Of a stretch of DNA of 35,559 nucleotides, positions 1-9,563 are shown piece by piece. The stretch spans positions 498-36,056 of the forward strand of contig JAGWBW010000009.1 in NCBI GenBank assembly GCA_021295695.1, in the 5' to 3' direction. A program made the position numbers and the translations under genes. The DNA comes from Candidatus Latescibacterota bacterium. Its GTDB lineage: Bacteria > Latescibacterota > UBA2968. The notes under the pieces are model-generated. The model made no database searches and was not told the DNA's origin. It saw only the letters and a program-made list of their open reading frames with translations. Each line of letters begins with the position of its first letter. The stretch's first letter is position 1.

Positions 1-2
1 AA

Positions 3-323
3 CGGGTTATGGGACCAGAGGGATTGGATTCTGTAGTTGGCGATGCCCGCATATTCCACGCGCCCGGCATATATCAGGAGGGGACGCAGATTGCAGCCGT
101 TAATGTCGCGGATCGAGAAAGCGATCTGGCGCGGATAACGCCCGCGGAATTTGAAATTCGGCTGTGCGATGCGCCCGTGTTATTTCAGAGAGATGGCAAA
201 CAATCGGCTGATCTTTCGATTGTGTATGAATACGGCCGCTGGATACTTGGGTTTTTGCTCGCCTTGCTTGTAATTGAACATTTTTACGCCGCGTATTTGA
301 GTGCGCGGGAGGTACGGACATGA
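3..323 (+). CDS. BatA-like membrane protein, C-terminal part (partial)
   Basis: The frame is open to the left window edge, so this is the end of a larger gene; the ATG at 9 is only an internal Met. The visible 107 residues hold a short beta-rich stretch of the form 'pGIY...aVNvadrESdLaritp', then a single hydrophobic segment (about 20 residues, near GRWILGFLLALLVIEHF) and a short cytoplasmic tail. This matches the C-terminus of BatA/aerotolerance-type proteins, which have N-terminal membrane helices, a VWA-like region and a C-terminal anchor (family knowledge). Its stop overlaps the next start (ATGA at 320-323), so the two are translationally coupled. The context of DUF4175 and VWA genes downstream supports a MoxR/BatA operon. 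The exact family is inferred because most of the protein lies outside the window. Confidence 0.7.
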   Translation, partial: RVMGPEGLDSVVGDARIFHAPGIYQEGTQIAAVNVADRESDLARITPAEFEIRLCDAPVLFQRDGKQSADLSIVYEYGRWILGFLLALLVIEHFYAAYLSAREVRT

Positions 324-3300
324 TACCATTGCTACCGCTTAAATTGGAACACGCGATCCGCGAAGTAGCCGCGCAGTTTGAACGGCGGCGGCGTTTGCAG
401 GGTCGGTTGATATTTGGCGCGGTGTTTTTGGGTTTGTTGATCGGGTTGTGTGCTGCGGTGTATTTTGTCGATCGCGTGCCCGTAGTTGTGCCGGTTCTTG
501 CATTTCTTCTTCTGGTCGTTGGCGCGGGGTATAAATGGTTGTATGTACCGCAGCGGACGGTGGTGACGCGAGAGCAGATCGCGCTGTTTCTCGATGCACA
601 CCATCCCGATCTGGAAGACCTGATTGTGAGCAGTGTGTCGCTGCACGGGGCAACGCCTGTTTCCGAGTGGATGACCGAGCAGGTGTTTCAGCAGGTGCGC
701 GAATTGTCGGCGATACAGGCTCCTCCTGTGATTGATTTGCGCGGTTTGAAGCGTGTGCGCCGTGCGGTTGTTGGGATTTGGGGATTGGGGGCTGTTGTGT
801 TGCTCCTGGCACTGTGGCAGGTTAATCTGGGCGATATTGCGGGACGGTTGTTTTCTGTACCGACTTTGCCATTGCCCTATACTGTTGAACCGGGTGATGC
901 GCGGGTGCGTCGCGGGGCGCATCAGATGGTGTGGGTGACGACAGATCTCACAGGGGCGAGCAAGGCGATTCAGTGGCGGACATCGGGTGGCGACTGGCAA
1001 ACCGCGCCTTTAGAACCTGGAGAGACTGGCGATGTGTTTGCCCATCAATTGCGCGATTTGTATGCCGATACAGAATACCAGGTGCAGGTTGGGGCTTATC
1101 GTTCCGATGTCTATGCGCTTTCGGTGTGGACGCCGCCCGAAGTCGTGTCGATTGGGCTTTTGTATCGCTATCCCGACTATTTGGAGATGGAGGACCGGGA
1201 TGTGCCTTATGGTGGCGATATCACGGCGCCCGAAGGCACGGAGGTGGTGGTGTCGGTGACGGTGAATAAAGTGTTGGAGAAGGCAGCGCTAATATTGGAT
1301 GGTGGGGAAGAAATGGCGTTGGAAAAATCGGACGATGCCGTGTGGGAAGGCGTGCTGTCGATTGTAGAGAATGGCTCGTACGAGGTGGGGTTGCGGGATG
1401 CCGATGGCGAGGAAAATGAGTATGCACGCGCGTATAAAATTACGGCAAAGGTCGATCAGCCGCCGCGCATCCAGGTTCGTTTTCCGCGTGGAGATGACGA
1501 GGCTACGGCAATTGAGGAAGTGGCTTTTGGATTCTCGATAAAAGATGACTACAGGCTTATGGATTACGGTTTGCAATACGAGGTGGCAGGGCGCGATCCC
1601 GTGCGGATTTCTCTTAAGACGGAGACAGCGCGGATAGAGAGTGCCGAGGGCGAGTATCCGATGGCATTGGAAGATCTGGGTCTCGCGGCGGGTGATTTTG
1701 TCACCTGGACGGTTTGGGCAGAAGATGGCAAGCCCGGACGGTCTGAGGTGGAGAATCTGGGCGATCCCTATTTTTTGGAGATTCGGCCTTTTGAACGGCT
1801 CTATCGCCAGGCTGTGAGTAACGAGGGCGGTCAGCAGGGACAGGGCAGGGGACAGCAGGGTGGTGTGGAGGGTCAGAAACAGGTGATTATTGCGATCTGG
1901 AATTTGCGTAAAGGCGCAGCGGGAATGGACCGGGAAGAATACGATGAGCAGAAGCACGCTATAATTGAAGCGCAGGAGAATGTTCAGGGTTCTGTGAGGA
2001 ATAGTACAGCGGATATGGAAGCCGAGTTTGCGGGTGTTATCGGGGCACTGAGCGAGGCGTCTTTTGACGATCCCGATGCGGCATTGGCAAGGGCATTGGG
2101 GCATGCACAGCGGGCTTATCGGCACCTTTTGCAGAGGAGACCGAGAGAGTCTGAGGTCGTGCAAGGTAGGCGACAGCGCGGCGGCGGTGGGGGTCAGGGT
2201 CAGGCACAGCAACGCGAGTTGGATGGCCTGGAGTTGGCACAGCGGCGAGATTTTCGGGAAGAGGCATCTACATTGCAACAGCAACTTGCCGAGACGGCAG
2301 AGGCACAAAACAAAATTGAGGAATTGACCAGGCGGCAGGCGGCGATTAACGAAGATGTGGCGCAGTTGATTTCAGAGGTGGAAAAGCTGGATGGCGAAGC
2401 GCGCGAGGAGGCCAAACGCCGCCTGGAGCAGTTGCGCGAGGCGCAGCGTCAGACAATGGACGCACTCGATGCGGTCAATGGCGAGATTGCGTCTGGGGAG
2501 ATGGACCCGCAACAGGCGAGGCAGGCGCGGGAACAGTTGGAAGGTGCGCGGCGGCAAATGAGTCGCAGCGCGCAAAATCTGGAGAACGATCAGTTGCAAC
2601 GGGCACGGGCTGCGGGCAATCGCGCTTTGGACGCATTGCGCGATGTGCAGGAACAATTGGGCAATTTATCGCGCGGGGCGGCTGCTGAGCGCGTGAAAAT
2701 GTTGCAAGAAAAGATGGATAGTTTGCGCGCCCAACAGCGCGGTTTGGTCGCGCAGGCACAGGATCAACAGGAGCGACGCGGAACGCTGTCTGATTCGGAG
2801 CGTGGGTTGAGAGAGATGCTCGAGGGCAAACAACGCACGGCCGATGAGTTCCGCGATATGATGGAAGAGGCGAGTGCGTTGGCAGAAAAGGCTGCTGAAA
2901 GCCAGGGTTTGATGGCGCAAAAGCTCAATGACTGGCTGCGCGGGACGAGCCGGGAGGGTATTTTTGAAGATATGCAAGCGGGTGAGCGATTGGTGAGATT
3001 GGGGGCGTGGCAGGCGTCGGAAACACACGAGCGCGGTGTGGCAGAGAAGTTGGATCAGGCGGCTGAAAAACTCGATGGTGTCGCGCAATTTCTGGTGCGC
3101 GACGATCTGGAGGCATTGGAGCGGGCGCAGGAGCGTTTGGAGAGCGTGATGGGAGGAGAAAGGGATGACGGGCGTTTTGGATGGGGACCGCAAAGCCCCG
3201 ACGAGTTGCGGCGTTTTGCCGAAGGCGGTTTTCGCGATTGGATGGATCGATTGCGCGAAGCCGAGTCGCTTTTGCCGACTGATTTGGATCTGCGACAGCG

Positions 3301-3553
3301 TTTGACGGGTATCCGCGAAGATCTGGCGGGTATTGGGCGTGGTTATTATCGCGAGGGGGCGGTGCCGCAATACGATTTGATTTTTGATCGCGCGATCAAG
3401 CCTTTGACGCTATCTGCCGAAGAATTGTCGGATTTGATTCGCGAGCAAAAAAGCGATTATGGATTTTCCGCTGGCAAGGCGGATGAAATTCCCGAGCAAT
3501 ACCGCACCCGCGTTGCCGAGTATTTTAAGGCATTGACGGAACGTGAGAAGTGA
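320..3553 (+). CDS. DUF4175-like membrane protein with long coiled coil
   Basis: A 1077-residue protein. Two transmembrane helices lie near residues 28-50 and 53-73 and a third near 148-169. Beta-rich, probably Ig-like extracytoplasmic segments follow (about 180-490), then a Gly/Gln-rich linker near 500-520 and a very long Gln/Glu/Arg/Ala-rich coiled coil (about 620-900). The arrangement fits the DUF4175 family of large membrane-anchored proteins that sit in MoxR/BatA-type clusters of FCB bacteria; the molecular role is not established. The ATG at 320 overlaps the upstream stop by 4 bases and the stop overlaps the next GTG start, so this is a tightly coupled operon. The Gln/Arg-rich tracts are low complexity and could give misleading database hits. 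Confidence 0.75.
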   Translation: MIPLLPLKLEHAIREVAAQFERRRRLQGRLIFGAVFLGLLIGLCAAVYFVDRVPVVVPVLAFLLLVVGAGYKWLYVPQRTVVTREQIALFLDAHHPDLEDLIVSSVSLHGATPVSEWMTEQVFQQVRELSAIQAPPVIDLRGLKRVRRAVVGIWGLGAVVLLLALWQVNLGDIAGRLFSVPTLPLPYTVEPGDARVRRGAHQMVWVTTDLTGASKAIQWRTSGGDWQTAPLEPGETGDVFAHQLRDLYADTEYQVQVGAYRSDVYALSVWTPPEVVSIGLLYRYPDYLEMEDRDVPYGGDITAPEGTEVVVSVTVNKVLEKAALILDGGEEMALEKSDDAVWEGVLSIVENGSYEVGLRDADGEENEYARAYKITAKVDQPPRIQVRFPRGDDEATAIEEVAFGFSIKDDYRLMDYGLQYEVAGRDPVRISLKTETARIESAEGEYPMALEDLGLAAGDFVTWTVWAEDGKPGRSEVENLGDPYFLEIRPFERLYRQAVSNEGGQQGQGRGQQGGVEGQKQVIIAIWNLRKGAAGMDREEYDEQKHAIIEAQENVQGSVRNSTADMEAEFAGVIGALSEASFDDPDAALARALGHAQRAYRHLLQRRPRESEVVQGRRQRGGGGGQGQAQQRELDGLELAQRRDFREEASTLQQQLAETAEAQNKIEELTRRQAAINEDVAQLISEVEKLDGEAREEAKRRLEQLREAQRQTMDALDAVNGEIASGEMDPQQARQAREQLEGARRQMSRSAQNLENDQLQRARAAGNRALDALRDVQEQLGNLSRGAAAERVKMLQEKMDSLRAQQRGLVAQAQDQQERRGTLSDSERGLREMLEGKQRTADEFRDMMEEASALAEKAAESQGLMAQKLNDWLRGTSREGIFEDMQAGERLVRLGAWQASETHERGVAEKLDQAAEKLDGVAQFLVRDDLEALERAQERLESVMGGERDDGRFGWGPQSPDELRRFAEGGFRDWMDRLREAESLLPTDLDLRQRLTGIREDLAGIGRGYYREGAVPQYDLIFDRAIKPLTLSAEELSDLIREQKSDYGFSAGKADEIPEQYRTRVAEYFKALTEREK

Positions 3554-5907
3554 CTGACTGGTTATTACATTTATTGGCCGGAGATCGTGCCGTTGCGTAT
3601 CGCGATGTGCGGTTTGCACTGGATGTCGCATGGCCTGTGGCACTGGTCTTGCTCGGCGTTGTTTTTTGTGCGGGTGTGGGGTTTTGGCACAGGCGACGAC
3701 CGGCACTTTCAAAGGTGTTGATAGGGGTGCGCGCGCTGGCATTAACGCTGGTGCTGTTTTTGTTATTGGGGCCTGCGCTGGTGGCGCGGAAATTGGAGCC
3801 TGGCACACATTTTGTGCCTGTTTTGTTCGATGATTCCCGCAGTATGACGGTGTCCGAAAATGGTGGGCAGACGCGAGCAGAGCGATTTGTGGAGGCGTAT
3901 CAGGCGTCGGATTTTGAGCGTGTGTTGACGCAGTCTCACCAGGTGGCGCGGTTTCGGTTTGGCAGTACAACAGCACGCGTAAATGAGGTTGAAGGCCTCG
4001 CGTTTGACCAGAGACGATCAGATATTGTCGGTGCAGTGCGCGGGGTGCTCAAGCAAATGTCGGGTGCTGCAGTGTCGGCTGTGGTGGTGTTTAGCGATGG
4101 GGTGCAGCAAAGTGCCGCGCCTGTTCAGATAACGGATTTGCCCAGTGATGTGCCTGTTTTTACGGTGGGGGTAGGACGCGATGATCTCTGGCGCGATCTG
4201 GCATTGGCCGATGTGTCGGTGTCGCGCGTGCGGTCCGATGAGGTGGCGGTTACGGCGCGAGTGGTGGCCGAGGGGCTGGGTGATGAAGATGTGATGGTTG
4301 AGATACTGGACGGCAAGCGGGTGGTGGCGTCGTCACCGCTTTCTATTGTGGGACCGCAAGAAGAGAATTATGTCCGGCTCCATTTTGACCCGCAAAAAGA
4401 TGGCTGGCTATCACATCGCGTGCGAACGCGTTTGGCAGATACTACGGATGTTGCGACCAAAGATCGCATTGCTGCGAATAATGCGCGGGATATTCTGGTG
4501 GATAATCGCGAGCGCGTTTTTCGCATTTTGTATTTTAGCGGGCGACCCAACTGGGAGGGCAAGTTTTTGAGGCGTGCCTTAGACGGGGCGCCACAACTTG
4601 TGCTGTCGAGTCTGGTTCGCATTTCTGGTGCCGAACGCAAGTTTGTATTTCGGGGGCGCGATGCGACGATGGCGAATCCCCTTTTTGAGGGTTTTGACGA
4701 TCAGGCGTTGAATGCGCCGCGTTATGACGAAGCGGTTTTTATTCGGATTGGCGTGTCAAAATCGGAGTTGGCGAGCGGGTATCCCTCAGATATCTCAGAG
4801 CTTTTTCGCTACCATCTGGTGATCTGGGGAGATATTGAGCGCGATTTCTTTTCTCTTGCACAACTCAATTTAACGCGGGAATTTGTGTCCAAACGCGGGG
4901 GCAGCTTTTTGATGCTGGGCGGTCCGCGCGCATACTCAGAGGGCGGGTGGGCACATTCGGCTATTGAACCGATGTTGCCCGTTGTATTGGGTCCGGCAGG
5001 CGATTACGACGATGTGGCTTTTCGCGCTAAGCCGACGATTGAAGGCTTATTGTCGGGGGTCTGGTCTTTGAGCGAAGATACCGAAGTCAATGCCGAGCAG
5101 TGGGCGAATTTATCTGCGCTTTACGGGGTTAATGCGTTTGCGTCTGTGCGCGCTGGTGCAACGGTGATGGCGACGGTGGATACCGAGTCTGAAGCTGTGG
5201 ATGGACAACCGCTGTTTGCCTGGCAGCGGTATGGAGAGGGTTTGAGTGCTGCACTGGGCACGGGCGAGACATGGCAGTGGCAGATGATGCAGAATGTTGA
5301 CGATACCGCCCACGAACGCTTTTGGCGGCAGTTGGCGCGTCTGCTGGCGATGCGGGTCCCCGAGCCTGTGACGATGATCGATAGCGGCGAGGATGTTGTG
5401 ATGGGAGACATGCGCGATTTGAAGTTTGTGGTGCGCGATTCTCTTTTTGAACCCCGCGAAGGGCTGTCCGTTGATGTGCTGGTCGAGATACCGAATGGCG
5501 GGACGATCAGGTTGCCGATTTCTGAATCTATTGCCGAGGTGGGTGCGTATTCTGCGACTTTTGAAGCTACAGAAGCGGGATTGCACCGCGTAAAACTTAT
5601 TGCACGCGGTGCCGATGGCGCAGATGTTGGGCAGTTGGACGCAGCTGTGCTGGCGCGTCCAGATAATCTCGAGTTTTTATCTGCGCGTTATGATCCCGAC
5701 TTTTTAAGGCGCTTGTCTAAGCACACGGAGGGCAAATTTATCGAGTTGGACGCGCTCGACGAATTGGCCGAGCAGATTCCATATACCGACCAGGCCCAGG
5801 CGCGGTTGGATCGTTTTCCGTTGTGGCATTTTCCGCCTTTTTATATTCTACTCGTGTTGTTGCTTTGCGTTGAATGGTATTTGAGACGGAAGCGGGGAGA
5901 GCCGTGA
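3550..5907 (+). CDS. VWA-domain membrane protein with glutamine-amidotransferase-like fold
   Basis: A 785-residue protein starting at GTG 3550, which overlaps the previous stop (GTGA). Two N-terminal membrane helices (about 25-45 and 55-78) precede a von Willebrand A domain whose MIDAS motif is visible as FDDSRSM (residues 93-99; D94, S96, S98 in DxSxS). After about residue 330 comes a class-I glutamine-amidotransferase-like region with an ILYFSGRPNWEGKFL stretch and a later 'GGSFLMLGGPRAY' stretch. A final membrane helix (FYILLVLLLCVEWYL) lies at the C-terminus. This is the usual build of large BatA/BatB-like proteins in MoxR operons. The amidotransferase catalytic triad is not apparent, so that domain is probably a binding fold. 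A role in periplasmic or envelope protein assembly is inferred from context. Confidence 0.8.
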   Translation: MTDWLLHLLAGDRAVAYRDVRFALDVAWPVALVLLGVVFCAGVGFWHRRRPALSKVLIGVRALALTLVLFLLLGPALVARKLEPGTHFVPVLFDDSRSMTVSENGGQTRAERFVEAYQASDFERVLTQSHQVARFRFGSTTARVNEVEGLAFDQRRSDIVGAVRGVLKQMSGAAVSAVVVFSDGVQQSAAPVQITDLPSDVPVFTVGVGRDDLWRDLALADVSVSRVRSDEVAVTARVVAEGLGDEDVMVEILDGKRVVASSPLSIVGPQEENYVRLHFDPQKDGWLSHRVRTRLADTTDVATKDRIAANNARDILVDNRERVFRILYFSGRPNWEGKFLRRALDGAPQLVLSSLVRISGAERKFVFRGRDATMANPLFEGFDDQALNAPRYDEAVFIRIGVSKSELASGYPSDISELFRYHLVIWGDIERDFFSLAQLNLTREFVSKRGGSFLMLGGPRAYSEGGWAHSAIEPMLPVVLGPAGDYDDVAFRAKPTIEGLLSGVWSLSEDTEVNAEQWANLSALYGVNAFASVRAGATVMATVDTESEAVDGQPLFAWQRYGEGLSAALGTGETWQWQMMQNVDDTAHERFWRQLARLLAMRVPEPVTMIDSGEDVVMGDMRDLKFVVRDSLFEPREGLSVDVLVEIPNGGTIRLPISESIAEVGAYSATFEATEAGLHRVKLIARGADGADVGQLDAAVLARPDNLEFLSARYDPDFLRRLSKHTEGKFIELDALDELAEQIPYTDQAQARLDRFPLWHFPPFYILLVLLLCVEWYLRRKRGEP

Positions 5908-6857
5908 AAAAAAGCGTGTTATGGGTTTTCCCAATATGGGCGTTGATGTTGGCACAGGCGGATGCCGCTGTTTTTGATGTGATTATCAGCGGTAGCGGTG
6001 GCGAGGATGTGTATGCCGAGCGGTTTGACGATTGGGGGCAGCGTTTGCGCCGGGTGCTAATTGATCAATGCGATCATGTCGCAGCAAATGTGCAATTGGT
6101 AAATGAGACGGGTGAGAATGCCGATGGTGTGTCGTCAATAGGAGGTATTCGCAATGCGATCCGCGGTTTGTCAGAGCGGGTAACACCGGGCGACGATGTG
6201 TTCATTTTTTTGATTGGACACGGGAGCTATCGTCGTCAGGTTGGCAAGTTGAATATTCCGGGTGCGGATTTGACAGTGGAGAATCTGGATGGATTGTTGA
6301 GGTCGATATCCGCACGGCGTATTATTGTTGTTAATAGTGCGTCGATGAGCGCGCCTTTTGTCAATGCGCTGAGTCGAGATGGGCGTATTATATGCGCGAG
6401 TACGCGCAGTACGGATCAGCGCAATGCCACGCAATTTATGCGTTTTTTTGTGCAGGCATTGGAGGATGGTAGCGCCGATCAGAATCGCGATGACCGCATT
6501 TCGGTTCTGGAGATTTGCACACAAGCATCTTCACTGACAGATGCGTGGTTTTTAAGTGAGGGCCTGATTGCGACAGAGAACGCGATTTTGGACGATAATG
6601 GCGATGGTTTGGGTACGCGTCTGTCCGATAATGGCGAGGGCGATGGGTTGTTGGCAGATCGTTGTTTTTTGCTCAATTTCCGCGTTCCCAAAGGTGCTTC
6701 CCCCGAGCTTGTTGCAGCTTATGGCAAGGCGATTGACGAGGTGCAGGCTCTAATAAAGAAAAAAGCGACGATGGATTCTGCGGCTTATTATAAATTGTTG
6801 GAGCGCGAGTTGGTGAAAGCCGCGAAGTTGAATCGGGAAATTCGCGGTGAGAAATGA
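5904..6857 (+). CDS. Exported caspase-like (C13/CHAT-fold) protein lacking a visible catalytic Cys
   Basis: The start is taken as GTG 5904, which overlaps the previous stop (GTGA), has a purine-rich GGGGAGA upstream and directly begins a signal peptide (KKS, then a hydrophobic core, AQADA). The ATG at 5874 would put ten non-signal residues in front. The mature protein (317 residues in total) has a caspase-hemoglobinase-like core: a beta strand plus His motif FLIGHGS (H106), then a strand ending VVNSASMSAP (about 142-151), where active proteases carry Asp-x-Cys. A Ser or Ala occupies that place. An Asp-rich stretch (DQNRDDR, DDNGDG) suggests metal binding. As the fourth gene of a MoxR/BatA-like cluster it may act in the periplasm as a scaffold or pseudo-protease. 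No enzymatic activity can be asserted. Confidence 0.6.
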   Translation: MKKSVLWVFPIWALMLAQADAAVFDVIISGSGGEDVYAERFDDWGQRLRRVLIDQCDHVAANVQLVNETGENADGVSSIGGIRNAIRGLSERVTPGDDVFIFLIGHGSYRRQVGKLNIPGADLTVENLDGLLRSISARRIIVVNSASMSAPFVNALSRDGRIICASTRSTDQRNATQFMRFFVQALEDGSADQNRDDRISVLEICTQASSLTDAWFLSEGLIATENAILDDNGDGLGTRLSDNGEGDGLLADRCFLLNFRVPKGASPELVAAYGKAIDEVQALIKKKATMDSAAYYKLLERELVKAAKLNREIRGEK

Positions 6858-6872
6858 GAAAGGGAGGTTTTT

Positions 6873-7610
6873 ATGTTGACAGACAAACAGGTGCAGCAGT
6901 TTCGAGAAGATGGGTATCTCGTTTTTGAGAGCCTGATCCAGGGCGAGCGATTGGCCTATTACAAGCAGGTATTTGATGAACTGGTCGCAGAGGGGCGCAA
7001 TCTGACGGAGCAGGTGCCGCATTGGTCGCTCGAGTTAGACGAGCGAGGTGCGCCCCGGGCGGGTTTGTTGCACAAAATTCAGGGCGTTTGCGTGGTTGAT
7101 GCCCGCGTGTTGGAACTGGCGCGCGAGCCAGCGATTTTAGGCCGTGTGGCGGCATTGATTGGTGAAAATATCGATTTGTTTGGCACCAAATTTTTTCCGA
7201 AGTTGCCCAATGGCGGCACATCAACGGGCTGGCATCAGGACAATTATTATTTTGGGACCGATACGGATCGCATTATCAGTTGCGGGATTTATCTGGAAGA
7301 TTCCGATGTGGAGAATGGGTGTTTGCGGGTGGTGCCCGGCAGTCATCGGATGGGTGAGATTGTCGAACACCGCAGAAATATAGGCAGGCACGGCAGTTGG
7401 ACAGAGGTCGATGAAGCACAGGCTGTTGATTTGATCATTCCCGCGGGTACTGTTGTTCTGTTTTCCGCGAATCTCCTGCACGGTTCCAATGACAATCACA
7501 GCAATCGCACGCGCTATAGCACGGCATGGCATTATTTGCCAGAAGAACTCAATCCCGAAAAATTTTTGAAGGGGAAATACGAAGATCGGCATGTGGCGTG
7601 CAAGCAGTGA
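6873..7610 (+). CDS. PhyH-family Fe(II)/2-oxoglutarate dioxygenase
   Basis: A 245-residue protein of the phytanoyl-CoA dioxygenase family. The metal triad is visible as H121-x-D123 (TGWHQDNYYF) and H203 (LLHGSNDN), with R212 or R214 a likely 2-oxoglutarate carboxylate ligand (NRTRYS). The N-terminal LTDKQVQQFREDGYLVF is a family hallmark. A strong AAGGGAGG ribosome site precedes the ATG. The substrate cannot be read from sequence; the family hydroxylates diverse small molecules and is greatly expanded in Latescibacterota- and Poribacteria-like genomes. The gene starts 15 bases after the caspase-like gene and is followed 22 bases later by an Ldh-type dehydrogenase and then ThuA, which suggests a catabolic cassette, possibly read through from the upstream operon. 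Confidence 0.9.
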   Translation: MLTDKQVQQFREDGYLVFESLIQGERLAYYKQVFDELVAEGRNLTEQVPHWSLELDERGAPRAGLLHKIQGVCVVDARVLELAREPAILGRVAALIGENIDLFGTKFFPKLPNGGTSTGWHQDNYYFGTDTDRIISCGIYLEDSDVENGCLRVVPGSHRMGEIVEHRRNIGRHGSWTEVDEAQAVDLIIPAGTVVLFSANLLHGSNDNHSNRTRYSTAWHYLPEELNPEKFLKGKYEDRHVACKQ

Positions 7611-7632
7611 GAAATTTTTGAGGGATAGTGCA

Positions 7633-8688
7633 ATGGAGAGCGAAACGCGTGTACCTGCTCGGTCGCTGTTGGATTTGGTACAGGCAATTTTTGAGACGTG
7701 TGAGATGCGCGCAGAGGATGCACATCTGTTGGCGGATTCGCTGGTGGATGCCGACCTCGGCGGGGTGCATTCGCACGGGGTATTGCGCGTTCCCGAATAC
7801 GTGCGTAAGTTGACGGTTGACGGCGTGGATCCAAATGGCAAACCCGAGGTGGTGAAGGATAATGGGGCGTGTCTCGTGGTGGATGGGAGCAATTCTATGG
7901 GGCAGATTGGGACGGCGTTTGCGATGCAGCAGGTGATTGCACGCGCTCGAGATATTGGTATAGCAGCTGCGGGTATTCGGGGCAGTAATCACTGCGGTGC
8001 CGTGGGGTATTTTGCGCGTATGGCGCTGGATTGCAATATGATTGGGGTTGCGACGACCAATGCTTTGCCCACAATGGCTCCGTGGGGAGGTGCCGAGCGT
8101 ATTCTGGGTATCAATCCCTTGAGTGTGGCGATTCCCGCTGGCGAGGAATTCCCCATTGTTTTTGACGCGGCATTTTCCGGTTCTGCGCATGGGAAAATCC
8201 GCGTATATGAACAAAAAGGGCTGACCTTGCCAGAAGGGTGGGCTATGGATGCGGACGGGATGCCGACGACCGATCCCGTAAAGGCGATAGATGGCCTGCT
8301 GATGCCGATTGGGCAATTTAAGGGTGTGGCTCTGGCGATGGTGATGGGGATTTTGTCTTCTATGCTGTCCGGCGCGAGTTATGGCACTGAATTGGGCAAT
8401 ATGGAAGAGGGACCACATGTGGGTGAAGATGGTCATTTTGTGGCGGCTATTCGGGTGGGGGCTTTTGAAGATGTGGCGCGATTCAAGGCGCGGGTTGACA
8501 GTGCGATTCAGCAGATTCACGCCTGCAAAAAGGCACCTGGGGTGGATCGGTTATTTGCTCCTGGTGAACCCGAAGCCCTGCGGCGCAACGAGTATCGCAC
8601 ACATGGCATACCCTTGAATGCTGTTACGTTAAATGATTTGAAGAAAACAGCGGAAGAACGAGGCCTGGCTTTTGCGCTGGGCAGTTGA
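7633..8688 (+). CDS. Ldh/malate dehydrogenase-family NAD(P)-dependent oxidoreductase
   Basis: A 351-residue protein of the Ldh_2 family (malate, L-sulfolactate, ureidoglycolate, 2,3-diketogulonate reductase type). Motifs are [11 protein letters not shown] near residue 40, [16 protein letters not shown] in the middle, and [14 protein letters not shown] followed by an [11 protein letters not shown] stretch for cofactor and substrate binding. The start is placed at ATG 7633, preceded by a GAGGG site; the upstream in-frame ATG at 7591 would overlap the PhyH gene and lacks a ribosome site. It probably oxidises or reduces a 2-hydroxy-/2-oxo-acid with NAD(P)(H). The exact substrate is unknown. It sits between PhyH and ThuA in one co-directional run. 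Confidence 0.9.
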   Translation: MESETRVPARSLLDLVQAIFETCEMRAEDAHLLADSLVDADLGGVHSHGVLRVPEYVRKLTVDGVDPNGKPEVVKDNGACLVVDGSNSMGQIGTAFAMQQVIARARDIGIAAAGIRGSNHCGAVGYFARMALDCNMIGVATTNALPTMAPWGGAERILGINPLSVAIPAGEEFPIVFDAAFSGSAHGKIRVYEQKGLTLPEGWAMDADGMPTTDPVKAIDGLLMPIGQFKGVALAMVMGILSSMLSGASYGTELGNMEEGPHVGEDGHFVAAIRVGAFEDVARFKARVDSAIQQIHACKKAPGVDRLFAPGEPEALRRNEYRTHGIPLNAVTLNDLKKTAEERGLAFALGS

Positions 8689-8704
8689 TAAAAAGGAGAT
8701 AAAG

Positions 8705-9358
8705 ATGAGCAAGAAAGCTTTGATGGTATGGGGTGGTTGGGCTGGGCATGAGCCGAAGCAGTGTGTGGATGTTTTTGCACCGTTGCTGGAAGCAGATGGG
8801 TTTGATGTGGATGTTCGCGATTCAATGGATGTTTATACGGATGCGGATTATATGTCGGAACTGAGCGTGGTTGTGCCTTGTTGGACGATGGGTAGTATAG
8901 AAAAAGAACAGGAGCAGGGGCTTCAAGGGGCGGTTAAGAGCGGTGTTGGGCTGGCCGGGTGGCACGGCGGGATGTGCGATGCGTTTCGCAATAATACGGG
9001 CTATCAGTGGATGACGGGTGGGCAGTGGGTGTCGCATCCGGGTGGGGTGATCGATTATGAGGTCAATATTGTGCCAGAAAAAGCGGATGATCCGATTGTG
9101 GCGGGTCTGAGCGATTTTGCGATGCATTCCGAGCAGTATTATATGCATACCGATCCGGGTAATGAAGTGCTGGTGACAACGACGTTTGAGACCGATGTGG
9201 CTCCCTGGGTCAATGGCTGTGTGATGCCGGTGGTTTGGAAACGCATGTGGGGAGAGGGGCGCGTGTTTTACTCTTCCCTGGGGCACAAAGCTGTGGATTT
9301 TGATGTTCCAGAGGCAAAGGAGATCCAGCGCCGCGGTATTAACTGGGCTGCGCGTTAA
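8705..9358 (+). CDS. ThuA-like domain protein
   Basis: A 217-residue protein consisting of one ThuA (trehalose-utilisation) domain with glutamine-amidotransferase-like fold. It starts with [15 protein letters not shown], a typical first strand and loop. It contains [13 protein letters not shown] and WVSHPGG in the middle and ends with [10 protein letters not shown]. The start is ATG 8705, eight bases after AAAAGGAGAT; an in-frame ATG at 8672 lies inside the Ldh gene. ThuA proteins are linked to sugar oxidation and disaccharide catabolism, but the biochemical activity is poorly defined. It is the last gene of the plus-strand run before the tRNA genes; a consensus promoter begins 10 bases after its stop. 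Confidence 0.88.
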   Translation: MSKKALMVWGGWAGHEPKQCVDVFAPLLEADGFDVDVRDSMDVYTDADYMSELSVVVPCWTMGSIEKEQEQGLQGAVKSGVGLAGWHGGMCDAFRNNTGYQWMTGGQWVSHPGGVIDYEVNIVPEKADDPIVAGLSDFAMHSEQYYMHTDPGNEVLVTTTFETDVAPWVNGCVMPVVWKRMWGEGRVFYSSLGHKAVDFDVPEAKEIQRRGINWAAR

Positions 9359-9368
9359 TGCCTACCCC

Positions 9369-9397
9369 TTGACATTCGATATAAAGTACGGTATTTT
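9369..9397 (+). promoter_or_regulatory. Sigma-70-type promoter of tRNA-Cys
   Basis: A perfect -35 TTGACA (9369-9374) is followed by a 17-base spacer and TATTTT (9392-9397). Expected initiation near 9404 leaves a leader of about 24 bases before the tRNA. The same two hexamers with the same spacing occur before the next tRNA. Confidence 0.8.
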
Positions 9398-9427
9398 AAC
9401 GCTTCGCGGATTAAAAACAGCATATAG

Positions 9428-9501
9428 GGTGCCGTGGCCAAGCGGTAAGGCAGAGGCCTGCAAAGCCTTTATCGGCGGTTCGAATCCGCCCGGCACCTCC
9501 A
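9428..9501 (+). tRNA. tRNA-Cys (anticodon GCA), CCA encoded
   Basis: A complete 74-base cloverleaf. Acceptor arms GGTGCCG (9428-9434) and CGGCACC (9491-9497) pair fully. The anticodon loop CTGCAAA gives anticodon GCA at 9460-9462, and the T arm is GGCGG-TTCGAAT-CCGCC. The discriminator is T (U73), as expected for cysteine, and CCA is encoded at 9499-9501. It decodes UGC/UGU. Confidence 0.97.
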
Positions 9502-9507
9502 AAAATC

Positions 9508-9541
9508 AACCGGTCAATTTCGATGATGAGATTGACCGGTT
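9508..9541 (+). terminator. Inter-tRNA hairpin, possible terminator of tRNA-Cys
   Basis: A perfect 11-base inverted repeat (AACCGGTCAAT, 9508-9518, with ATTGACCGGTT, 9531-9541) and a 12-base loop starts six bases after the tRNA-Cys CCA. No U-tract follows on the plus strand, so it may be a processing or weak termination signal rather than a classic intrinsic terminator. Confidence 0.5.
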
Positions 9542-9563
9542 ACTTGTATGGGAAATTGCGTGT

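Noticed and set aside
1289-2308. Long minus-strand open frame (about 339 codons) opposite the DUF4175-like gene
   Set aside because: It is antisense to a well-supported gene, rich in Leu/His/Pro/Arg as expected from the reverse of a purine-rich coding strand, and has no ribosome site or recognisable domain.
7549-8520. Minus-strand open frame of about 323 codons opposite the Ldh-type gene
   Set aside because: Shadow of a clear dehydrogenase; composition (His/Arg/Pro rich) is not protein-like and no motif is present.
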